Origin: Crenotrichaceae bacterium | GTDB taxonomy: Bacteria; Pseudomonadota; Gammaproteobacteria; Methylococcales; DRLZ01 | Assembly (NCBI GenBank): GCA_011322755.1 | Contig: DRLZ01000286.1 | Span: forward strand, 1 to 8,160 | Reading direction: 5' to 3' | Length of the DNA: 8,160 nt | Shown: positions 1 to 6,490 of the stretch, piece after piece | Numbering within the stretch: position 1 is the stretch's first letter | Layout of the letters: every line of letters starts with the position of its first letter | Translations under genes and position numbers: made by a program | The notes under the pieces: generated by a model | What the model was told of the DNA's origin: nothing | Seen by the model: only the letters and a program-made list of their open reading frames with translations | Database searches by the model: none

Positions 1-60
1 GAGTCGGGAAAACTAATATGTAACACATGAAAGTCTATAACCTATTGATGTTATGTATGT

Positions 61-72
61 AAAACATGTTTT
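61..72. promoter_or_regulatory. Perfect 12-bp palindrome next to the -35 box, possible operator
   Basis: AAAACATGTTTT is fully self-complementary and ends exactly where the P1 -35 box begins. The position suits an activator or repressor site. AT-rich palindromes of this length also occur by chance, and I do not recognise a specific regulator consensus. Confidence 0.2.
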
Positions 73-101
73 TTGATAACGTTGACAATTATTATTATGA
101 T
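73..101 (+). promoter_or_regulatory. Probable sigma70 promoter P1 for the 248-805 gene
   Basis: A -35 box TTGATA (73-78, 5/6 to consensus) is followed after exactly 17 bp by a -10 box TATGAT (96-101, 5/6). Transcription would start near 108 and give a leader of about 140 nt before the ATG at 248. A perfect 12-bp palindrome directly abuts the -35 box on its upstream side. The assignment rests on sequence match alone. Confidence 0.5.
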
Positions 102-110
102 TGATCTTAT
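82..110 (+). promoter_or_regulatory. Alternative overlapping sigma70 promoter P2
   Basis: A perfect -35 box TTGACA (82-87) is followed after 17 bp by TCTTAT (105-110, 4/6 to the -10 consensus). It lies 9 bp downstream of the other candidate, so the two would compete for polymerase. Either or both may drive the downstream two-helix membrane protein gene. Confidence 0.4.
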
Positions 111-151
111 TGACAGAATGGAATAATCGGCGTAGGTAGTAGGACAGGCTT

Positions 152-222
152 GTTTATCTGTTTCTGAATCTAAAATGTCGATTATGACAGGTGATTTGGA
201 AGTTGGGGGTAGACAGATAAGT
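152..222 (+). other. Long-range stem in the 5' leader of the first gene
   Basis: Bases 152-163 can pair with 211-222 in 12 consecutive pairs, of which 3 are G-U. The core TTATCTGT (154-161) / ACAGATAA (213-220) is perfect. The 47-nt loop holds a small second hairpin, TGTC (176-179) with GACA (186-189). The Shine-Dalgarno at 236-242 stays outside the stem, so any effect on translation would be indirect. It matches no riboswitch class that I recognise and could be chance pairing. Confidence 0.25.
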
Positions 223-247
223 TCTTGATGACACGAAGGAGACAATC

Positions 248-805
248 ATGCGTAAGCTTTATTACCTGACTGACGATATTATTAGTGTGGAACAAATTTC
301 CAAGGATTTACATAACCATGGGATAACCTATTGGAACTTTTGCGTGCATTCCAAGGATGAGGTTGGATTACACAAGCGGCGTGTTCACTCAGCCAGTTAT
401 CTTCAACAGCGTGATGTAATCCGGCATGGTGAGCGAGGCGCAATTATCGGTTTTATTCTCGCCACGCTGGCTGTTTTATATGTGATGTATGCAAAACCGT
501 TTGGAGCAGAAACACATGCACTTGTTTATGTGGCGATTTTTGGCTTTATTACCATGTTTGGTGCATGGGCCGGTGGGTTAAATGGATTGGCAACTGAAAA
601 CCAGAGTATCGCCAAGTTTCACGATGAGGTAACCGCTGGAAAGCACCTGTTAATGATTGATGTAAAAAAAGAAAAGGAAGAATTTGTTAAACAGTTAATG
701 CAGAAGAATCATCCGGAAGCGGAATACAAGGGTTCTGAGTCAACTTTTATTTTTCCGTTTTCCTGTCCTCTTAAACGGACAGATGAGCCAGGAGTGACTG
801 CTTAA
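248..805 (+). CDS. Two-helix membrane protein, DUF1269 / general-stress-protein-like
   Basis: A 185-residue protein of unknown function. Residues 1-35 look like a beta-alpha-beta unit (start MRKLYYLTDD). A basic stretch with histidines (about 42-62) leads into two hydrophobic, glycine-rich helices at about 63-81 and 91-113. The cytoplasmic C-terminal half contains HLLMIDV (133-139), a charged helix, HPEAEYKGSE (155-164) and a phenylalanine-rich end. This arrangement matches my memory of proteobacterial DUF1269-type inner-membrane proteins, which typically read LVDV then HPEA in the same place. I infer membership from that pattern, not from a search. No catalytic motif is visible. The ATG at 248 has a strong Shine-Dalgarno (AAGGAGA, 236-242) at ideal spacing, so the start is secure. 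It has its own promoter region and a weak terminator-like hairpin after it, so it is probably monocistronic. Confidence 0.75.
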   Translation: MRKLYYLTDDIISVEQISKDLHNHGITYWNFCVHSKDEVGLHKRRVHSASYLQQRDVIRHGERGAIIGFILATLAVLYVMYAKPFGAETHALVYVAIFGFITMFGAWAGGLNGLATENQSIAKFHDEVTAGKHLLMIDVKKEKEEFVKQLMQKNHPEAEYKGSESTFIFPFSCPLKRTDEPGVTA

Positions 806-819
806 TTTTATGTATTGAG

Positions 820-842
820 GCCGCTTTATTTAGGGAAGCTGC
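820..842 (+). terminator. Weak terminator-like hairpin after the first gene
   Basis: GCCGCTT (820-826) pairs with AAGCTGC (836-842) around a 9-nt loop, with one C/T mismatch in the stem. No T-run follows, so it is not a canonical intrinsic terminator. It could be a weak one or a 3' stabilising structure. It lies 15 bp past the stop codon. Confidence 0.25.
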
Positions 843-935
843 ATTACAACAGAGATGAAATGCAACGAGTCACAATGCTGACAAACGCGAAGTATAAGTG
901 AGCAATGGATTGATCTCCTGTTTGCTTCAGTGTCA

Positions 936-971
936 ATAATTTGTTAATAACTGATAATTTGTTAGTATAGT
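936..971 (+). promoter_or_regulatory. Probable promoter of the miaB-lnt operon with an 11-bp direct repeat
   Basis: The AT-rich stretch before miaB contains TTGTTA (941-946) and TATAGT (966-971, 5/6 to the -10 consensus), separated by 19 bp, which is longer than ideal. TAGTAT (963-968) is an alternative -10 with 16-bp spacing. The 11-mer ATAATTTGTTA occurs twice, at 936-946 and 954-964, with an 18-bp period, so the element may be duplicated. Transcription would begin at about 975-980, giving a leader of only about 25-30 nt. Confidence 0.4.
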
Positions 972-1004
972 GCGCTATTTTTTTAAATCTTGCTACGGAG
1001 TCCT

Positions 1005-2357
1005 GTGCAGAAGCTATATATTGAAACGTTTGGGTGTCAGATGAATGAGTATGATTCCGGAAAAATCCGTGATTTGCTCAATTTGTCTCATCAGCTTGAT
1101 ATCACGTCTGATCCTGCCGAAGCAGATGTCTTGTTATTGAATACTTGCTCGGTCCGTGAGAAGGCGCAGGAAAAAGTATTTTCACATCTTGGGCGATGGC
1201 GCAAGCTGAAACTTAAAAAACCCCGGACGATTATCGGTGTGGGCGGTTGCGTGGCCAGTCAGGAAGGGAAGGCGATTCAGGCGCGTGCTCCCTATGTTGA
1301 TGTTGTGTTTGGCCCGCAAACCTTGCATCGTCTACCCCAGTTAATTGATGAGGTGATTCAGCAGCAATGCGCTGTTGTTGATATTTCCTTTCCGGAAATC
1401 GAAAAGTTTGATTGTCTGCCTGAACCTCGAGCTGAAGGCCCGAAAGCCTTTGTTTCAATCATGGAAGGGTGTAGCAAATACTGTTCTTTCTGTGTCGTGC
1501 CTTACACGCGAGGAGAAGAATTCAGCCGTCCACTCGAAGCTGTGCTGACAGAAGTTGTTATGCTCGCTGAGCAAGGTGTGCGAGAAATTAATCTGCTTGG
1601 TCAAAATGTCAATGCCTACTCAGGTTTAAGTGAAGATGGTGATTACGTGGATATGGCAATGCTGCTCCACTACCTCGCTGCAATTGATGGCATTGATAGA
1701 TTGCGCTTTACAACATCTCATCCCGCCGAGTTTTCTGATTCATTGATTGATGCCTACGCTGAGATTCCGATACTCGTTGATCATCTCCATTTGCCAGTGC
1801 AAAGCGGTAGTAATCACATTCTCCAGTTAATGAAGCGTGGGTATACGCGTGAAGATTACATACAACGTATTGAACGTCTAAAAAAACATCGACCCAACAT
1901 CAGCTTGTCATCTGATTTTATTGTTGGCTTCCCGGGTGAAACCGAAGAGGAATTTGCTGACACACTGGACCTGATTGATATGATAGGTTTTGACCACTCA
2001 TACAGTTTTGTCTACAGCGCACGCCCTGGAACGCCCGCAGCTGATCTCGAAGACCCGGTTCCTATGCAGACCAAAAAAATGTGGCTCGCCGAGTTGCAGA
2101 AACGGGTTAATACCAATGCAGCTAAAATCTCCGCGAATATGGTTGGCACACTCCAGCCGGTGTTGGTGGAAGGTAATGCGCGTAAAAATCCAACACAGTT
2201 ATCCGGACGTACTGAGAATAACCGGATAGTTAATTTTGATGGACAGGAACATCTGAAAGGACAGCTCGTTGATGTGTTGATTACTGAAGCATTACCAAAT
2301 TCTCTGCGGGGCAGACTTCATTTCCCTGAACAAGCGGCTCCACTGGAAGCTTGCTGA
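1005..2357 (+). CDS. miaB: tRNA-2-methylthio-N6-dimethylallyladenosine synthase MiaB
   Basis: A radical-SAM methylthiotransferase that converts i6A37 to ms2i6A37 in tRNAs reading UNN codons; it is cytosolic. The N-terminal UPF0004/MTTase domain carries the three auxiliary-cluster cysteines C11 (FGCQMN), C48 (NTCSVRE) and C82 (GGCVASQ). The radical-SAM CxxxCxxC motif is C156-C160-C163. The C-terminal TRAM domain covers roughly residues 375-440. The protein has 450 residues, a little shorter than E. coli MiaB (474) but complete. I chose GTG at 1005 because MQKLYIETFGCQMN aligns with the known N-terminus and ACGGAG (995-1000) lies just upstream. An in-frame TTG at 990 would place that ribosome site inside the gene. 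It is the first gene of the conserved miaB-phoH-ybeY-corC-lnt cluster. Confidence 0.97.
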   Translation: MQKLYIETFGCQMNEYDSGKIRDLLNLSHQLDITSDPAEADVLLLNTCSVREKAQEKVFSHLGRWRKLKLKKPRTIIGVGGCVASQEGKAIQARAPYVDVVFGPQTLHRLPQLIDEVIQQQCAVVDISFPEIEKFDCLPEPRAEGPKAFVSIMEGCSKYCSFCVVPYTRGEEFSRPLEAVLTEVVMLAEQGVREINLLGQNVNAYSGLSEDGDYVDMAMLLHYLAAIDGIDRLRFTTSHPAEFSDSLIDAYAEIPILVDHLHLPVQSGSNHILQLMKRGYTREDYIQRIERLKKHRPNISLSSDFIVGFPGETEEEFADTLDLIDMIGFDHSYSFVYSARPGTPAADLEDPVPMQTKKMWLAELQKRVNTNAAKISANMVGTLQPVLVEGNARKNPTQLSGRTENNRIVNFDGQEHLKGQLVDVLITEALPNSLRGRLHFPEQAAPLEAC

Positions 2358-2385
2358 TCCCGTGTCGATAAAGATATTACTGTAA

Positions 2386-3387
2386 TTGTCTACTTCAACC
2401 ACTTATTCTGATTCAATGGAGCTGGCATTAGAGCCGCAGGATAATCGGCGGCTTGCAAATTTGTGCGGGTCATTAAATCAGAATATTAAACAAATTGAAG
2501 GGCGTCTCGGGGTTGAAATTGCTCACCGCGCATACAATTTCAGCATTAAAGGCGAAACCAGACCTGTTCAGGCTGCTTCGTTATTACTACAGAAACTTTA
2601 TGCAGCATCCCTGAAAACACCGATTACAGCCGATCAGATTCATTTATCAATGCAAGAATCCCAGCTTAACACCATGCTTGAACCTGTCGATACCAAACAA
2701 CAAAAGGATGAGGTTCGTGTGCGCACCAGGCGTGGGGTTATTGTTGGAAAAGGTTATAACCAGAAACAATACTTGCGACAGATCACGTCGAATGACATCA
2801 ACTTCGGAATTGGACCGGCTGGAACGGGTAAGACTTATCTCGCCGTCGCGTGTGCAGTACAAGCGCTTGAAGCAGATCAGGTCAGACGTTTGATTCTAGC
2901 CAGACCTGCTGTCGAAGCGGGAGAAAAACTGGGCTTTCTACCGGGTGATATCAGCCAGAAAGTCGATCCCTATCTACGCCCTTTATATGATGCGCTGTAT
3001 GAAATGCTTGGTGTTGAACGGGTATTCAAATTGATCGAGCGGAATATAATTGAAATTGCACCCCTGGCTTTTATGCGTGGCCGCACTCTGAACGATTCCT
3101 TTATTATTCTAGATGAAGCGCAAAATACGACACCGGAACAGATTAAAATGTTTCTTACACGTGTCGGCTTTGGCTCAACAGCCGTGATTACTGGTGATAT
3201 TACCCAGGTTGATCTACCGCGTGGTCAGTTGTCTGGACTGCGCCACGTCATCGATGTTCTGGGCAATGTGAAAGGCATTACCTTTACACGCTTTGGAAAA
3301 GAAGATGTCGTACGCCATCCCTTGGTTCAGCGGATTGTTGCTGCATACGAAGCCTATGAGCAGGATCAGCAAAAATCACAGACCTGA
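2386..3387 (+). CDS. ybeZ: PhoH-like ATPase YbeZ
   Basis: A cytosolic P-loop ATPase of the PhoH family, related to the N-terminal half of superfamily 1 helicases. The family is tied to RNA metabolism and acts near YbeY. Residues 15-110 form the N-terminal region (LEPQDNRRLANLCG onward), and the ATPase follows. Walker A is GPAGTGKT (143-150) and Walker B is FIILDEAQ (239-246), with GRTLND just before it. RPAVEAGEKLGFLPGD and YLRPLYDALYEMLG are family signatures. The length of 333 residues is normal. The start is uncertain. TTG at 2386 is the first possible codon after an in-frame stop at 2383, while ATG at 2416 (MELALEPQDN) is a shorter alternative. Neither has a good Shine-Dalgarno, which suggests translational coupling to miaB, 28 bp upstream. 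Confidence 0.95.
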   Translation: MSTSTTYSDSMELALEPQDNRRLANLCGSLNQNIKQIEGRLGVEIAHRAYNFSIKGETRPVQAASLLLQKLYAASLKTPITADQIHLSMQESQLNTMLEPVDTKQQKDEVRVRTRRGVIVGKGYNQKQYLRQITSNDINFGIGPAGTGKTYLAVACAVQALEADQVRRLILARPAVEAGEKLGFLPGDISQKVDPYLRPLYDALYEMLGVERVFKLIERNIIEIAPLAFMRGRTLNDSFIILDEAQNTTPEQIKMFLTRVGFGSTAVITGDITQVDLPRGQLSGLRHVIDVLGNVKGITFTRFGKEDVVRHPLVQRIVAAYEAYEQDQQKSQT

Positions 3388-3865
3388 GCTGATTGTGGCT
3401 AACCATCACATTGATATACAGCGCGCTTGTAGTGGCATAGAACAGCCTGACGACAACCATCTTCAGTTCTGGGTTGATTCTGTGCTACAAAACGAGCCAG
3501 AGATTCAGACCTTGCAGCAGGAATTGTGTCTGCGTATTGTTGATGAAGCCGAAATAGTGGCACTCAATCAGCAATATCGGCATCGAACGGGCTCTACCAA
3601 CGTGTTAAGTTTTCCAGCCGAGAATATCCCTGAAATTCCAGAGAACAGACTTGGCGACATTGTGATTTGTGCGCAGGTTGTCAATCAGGAAGCGTGTCAA
3701 CAGAATAAGACGCCAGATTCACATTGGGCGCATATGGTTGTCCATGGTGTGTTGCATTTATGTGGATATGATCATCTTCAGGAACAAGATGCCAGGCTGA
3801 TGGAAGATCGTGAAGTACTAATTCTCAAAAAACTCGGATTCTCTAACCCCTACGAGGTGAAATAA
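3356..3865 (+). CDS. ybeY: Endoribonuclease YbeY, 16S rRNA maturation factor
   Basis: A zinc-dependent single-strand endoribonuclease needed for 16S rRNA 3'-end maturation and for removal of defective 70S ribosomes. The UPF0054 signature is complete: WAHMVVHG followed by H130, H134 and H140 in the H-x3-H-x5-H zinc site, with NVLSFP and LGDIVIC upstream. The protein has 170 residues from ATG at 3356, whereas the E. coli enzyme has 155. That start overlaps the end of phoH by 32 bp and has only a weak GAAG upstream. GTG at 3395 would give MANHHIDIQRACSG, closer to the E. coli N-terminal length, and starts just after the phoH stop. I prefer the ATG, with moderate confidence in the exact start. 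Overlap with phoH points to coupled translation. Confidence 0.95.
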   Translation: MSRISKNHRPELIVANHHIDIQRACSGIEQPDDNHLQFWVDSVLQNEPEIQTLQQELCLRIVDEAEIVALNQQYRHRTGSTNVLSFPAENIPEIPENRLGDIVICAQVVNQEACQQNKTPDSHWAHMVVHGVLHLCGYDHLQEQDARLMEDREVLILKKLGFSNPYEVK

Positions 3866-3872
3866 ACTGCCA

Positions 3873-4733
3873 ATGTCTGATGATAGTTCTGAGAAGGAGG
3901 CATCTCAACAAGGATGGCTTGATCGATTTACAAAATTTTTATTGGTTGAGCCGCGCGATCGGGAGGAATTACTGCAGGTTCTGCAAGACGCACATCAACG
4001 CAAATTATTTGATTCTGAAGCGCTTTCCATGCTGGAAGGTGTGTTCAGAGTATCGGAAATGCGTGTCAGAGATATCATGATCCCAAGAGTTCAAGTGGTG
4101 ACGATTCCGCATGATGCCGATGTTGATAAAGTCATCTCAATCGTTGTTGACTCAGCGCACTCAAGATTCCCGGTAACAGGGGATGATCCAGGAAAAGTTG
4201 TCGGCGTTCTACTGGCAAAGGATTTACTTGCACATGTATTGAAGAAACAGGTGTTCAGTGTAGAGAAAATTATGCGAACAGCTCGTTTTGTTCCTGAAAG
4301 CAAGCGTTTGAATATTCTGTTACGTGAATTTCGCAGTCATCGTAATCATATGGTGATGGTTGTCGATGAATATGGCACAGTTGCTGGAATGGTCACAATT
4401 GAAGACGTGCTTGAACAGATTGTCGGTAATATTGAAGATGAACACGATCTTGATCATGAAGATTACATCTTGCGAATCAGCGACCGCAAATTTACCATCA
4501 AGGCATTAACTCCGATTGAAGAATTCAATCAATATTTCTCTGCTGATTTTGATACCGATGATTTTGACACAGTTGGAGGTCTGGTTTCACATCAGCTTGG
4601 TTATGTTCCAAAACACGGTGAGCGAATTGAAATGAAAGGTTTTTTATTCGAAGTGCTACATGCCGATAGTCGTCGTGTCCTTTTATTTAAATTGAAGTTA
4701 CTCGACGATGAGAGTCGTGATAACAGTTCATAG
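3873..4733 (+). CDS. corC: CorC/YbeX, CBS-domain magnesium/cobalt homeostasis protein
   Basis: A cytosolic protein of the CorC/HlyC family without the DUF21 membrane domain. It is genetically linked to Mg2+ and Co2+ efflux, and E. coli ybeX mutants have ribosome-related phenotypes. An acidic N-terminal tail is followed by a paired CBS (Bateman) module starting at VRDIMIPRVQVV (about residues 66-77). The module ends with VDEYG (164-168) and IEDVLEQIVGNIEDEHD (176-192), a family hallmark. A CorC_HlyC transporter-associated domain fills about 200-280. The length of 286 residues fits the E. coli protein (292). The ATG at 3873 is 7 bp after ybeY. A GAGGTGA at 3854-3860, inside the end of ybeY, is a good anti-SD match but sits 12 nt away, longer than ideal. 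Confidence 0.95.
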   Translation: MSDDSSEKEASQQGWLDRFTKFLLVEPRDREELLQVLQDAHQRKLFDSEALSMLEGVFRVSEMRVRDIMIPRVQVVTIPHDADVDKVISIVVDSAHSRFPVTGDDPGKVVGVLLAKDLLAHVLKKQVFSVEKIMRTARFVPESKRLNILLREFRSHRNHMVMVVDEYGTVAGMVTIEDVLEQIVGNIEDEHDLDHEDYILRISDRKFTIKALTPIEEFNQYFSADFDTDDFDTVGGLVSHQLGYVPKHGERIEMKGFLFEVLHADSRRVLLFKLKLLDDESRDNSS

Positions 4734-4754
4734 CAGCGATCAAGTTAACAGCAA

Positions 4755-6356
4755 ATGCAAATAACAAGTGAATGGTCTCGGGTCAGGCGTCATTCAGTGT
4801 TGGCGCGTAATCCGCTGCTATTGGATGGATTGTCGCTAATCAGTGGCTATCTGATGGTGTTGGGTTTTGCACCATACAACATCTGGTTGTTGACCATTGT
4901 CTGCTTTGGCGTGTTTTTCTTTTGTATTAGCCAGCCTTATTGCAGTCAATCCCGCGCAGTGATGCGTGGTTATTTGTTTGGACTCGGTATGTTTTGTTTT
5001 GAGACATCCTGGGTTTATATTAGTCTCCATCACTATGGTGGTGCCAGTGTCCTTGCTGGAATCGGATTGTCAGGATTAGCGGCGGCTTTTTACGCCTTGT
5101 TCCCGATGCTTGCAGCATTCCTCATGGTTGCTTTGTTTCCAGCCAGGTCTGTATGGCTATTGACACTGGTCTGGCCTTCGATATGGATACTCGTTGAGTG
5201 GTTGCGTGCCTGGTTTGTATTTGGATTTCCCTGGTTACAATTGGGTAGCTCGTTGCTTGATTCACCATTGGCCGGATATATGCCGTTGATTGGTGGATAT
5301 GGTAGTGGCTGGCTGGCCGCTGCATCTGCTGGTCTGGTTGTTGGGTTTATCCAGTATCGATGCAAGCATGAGAATACCAAAATAGAGAGTAGCAAAATAT
5401 CTTTTGTTATCTTGATATTGCTGGTTATTTGGGGGCTGGGAATAGCGCTCAAATTAGTTGACTGGACAACACCACGTGGAAAGCCGTTTACAGTTGCCTT
5501 ATTACAAGGCAATACAGCGCAGGAGCAGAAGTGGAATCCAGAACAAAGAGCGAAAATTATTCAAAAATACCTGCGCTTGACAGGAGACAACTGGGACGCT
5601 GATTTAATTGTCTGGCCGGAATCGGCGGTACCCGCCTATTTTCATAAAATGCAGGATTTTTATAACCAACTTGCTGAGCTAGGACAGCAGCATCATACTG
5701 ACTTGCTGATTGGTACATTGTCTGCTGATGCAGATACCAAGCGATATTATAATACGGTTGTCATCCCAGGAAACCCACCGCAACTTTATCGTAAGCGACA
5801 TTTAGTACCTTTTGGAGAATATTTGCCATTTCAGCCGGTTTCCGGGTGGATTGCACAGTTTTTGAGTATGCCGATGTCAGGGTTTAGTGCAGGTCAGAAG
5901 GATCAACCGCTATTGCATGCTGCAGGAATGCCTCTGGTTGCTACCATTTGCTACGAGGATTCGTATCCATCAGAAAATCTTTCCGGATTACCTGAAGCGG
6001 CGTATATCGTGAATGTGAGTAACGATGCCTGGTTCGCTGATTCGATTGCGCCGCATCAGCATTTACAACATGCGCGTATGCGTTCGCTGGAAACTGGGCG
6101 CTACACTTTGAGAGCAACCAATAACGGCATCACAGCAATTATTGACCCTTCAGGTCGTGTGATTAAACAACTGCCCCAATTTATTCCGGCTGTTTTGAAA
6201 GCCCGGGTGCAAGGTATGAAGAGTGCAACACCGTATGTGAGGATTGGTGACACCCCTGTACTGTTGTCTTTGTTTGTCTTGATTGTCGTCTATTTGTTCT
6301 GGAGTATGAGACGCAAATCAGGTGGTTTATCAAACCAGTCTTTGGCACAACATTGA
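4755..6356 (+). CDS. lnt: Apolipoprotein N-acyltransferase Lnt
   Basis: An integral inner-membrane enzyme that transfers an acyl chain from phospholipid to the N-terminal S-diacylglyceryl-cysteine of lipoproteins, the last maturation step before Lol sorting. An N-terminal block of transmembrane helices (about residues 25-230) includes the signature WLRAWFVFGFPWLQLG. It is followed by a periplasmic nitrilase-like domain (about 250-490) and a final helix at about 505-523. The catalytic triad is visible: E289 in VWPES, K347 in YRKRHLVPFGEYLP and C399 in TICYED. The supporting glutamates E355 and E401 are also present. The length of 533 residues is close to E. coli Lnt (512). ATG at 4755 has no convincing ribosome site. 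It lies 21 bp after corC, so it is probably the last gene of the operon. Confidence 0.97.
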   Translation: MQITSEWSRVRRHSVLARNPLLLDGLSLISGYLMVLGFAPYNIWLLTIVCFGVFFFCISQPYCSQSRAVMRGYLFGLGMFCFETSWVYISLHHYGGASVLAGIGLSGLAAAFYALFPMLAAFLMVALFPARSVWLLTLVWPSIWILVEWLRAWFVFGFPWLQLGSSLLDSPLAGYMPLIGGYGSGWLAAASAGLVVGFIQYRCKHENTKIESSKISFVILILLVIWGLGIALKLVDWTTPRGKPFTVALLQGNTAQEQKWNPEQRAKIIQKYLRLTGDNWDADLIVWPESAVPAYFHKMQDFYNQLAELGQQHHTDLLIGTLSADADTKRYYNTVVIPGNPPQLYRKRHLVPFGEYLPFQPVSGWIAQFLSMPMSGFSAGQKDQPLLHAAGMPLVATICYEDSYPSENLSGLPEAAYIVNVSNDAWFADSIAPHQHLQHARMRSLETGRYTLRATNNGITAIIDPSGRVIKQLPQFIPAVLKARVQGMKSATPYVRIGDTPVLLSLFVLIVVYLFWSMRRKSGGLSNQSLAQH

Positions 6357-6490
6357 CTTTTATATCGAGAGTAAAACGACCAATGATGTCCCCCTGTATT
6401 CAGTTAGTACGAACAGTTTGGTGGTTATGACTGAAAAGTCCCATGGTTTCTCAACTCAGATTAGTCTGGTAATTGATTCATACAGTTAAG

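Noticed and set aside
1..60. Tail of an upstream gene at the left edge
   Set aside because: The longest plus-strand frame from the edge runs only nine codons before TGA, too little to support a coding call.
51..245. 64-codon minus-strand frame opposite the leader
   Set aside because: It overlaps the best promoter candidates of the downstream gene, shows no domain or ribosome site, and ends in repetitive Ile from AT-rich DNA.
990..1004. Upstream TTG start for miaB
   Set aside because: It would put the only Shine-Dalgarno-like sequence inside the gene. The GTG at 1005 matches the family N-terminus.
3293..3355. Upstream extension of ybeY from TTG at 3293
   Set aside because: The extra 21 residues lie deep inside phoH, are absent from known YbeY proteins, and have no ribosome site.
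5090..5512. 140-codon open frame on the minus strand
   Set aside because: It lies wholly inside lnt, which has clear catalytic residues. The translation is low in structure and has no recognisable motif or ribosome site.
6357..6472. Terminator or small RNA after lnt
   Set aside because: Only short pairings are visible, for example GACT-GAAA-AGTC at 6429-6440, with no T-run and no promoter-like pair. There is no tRNA-like fold.
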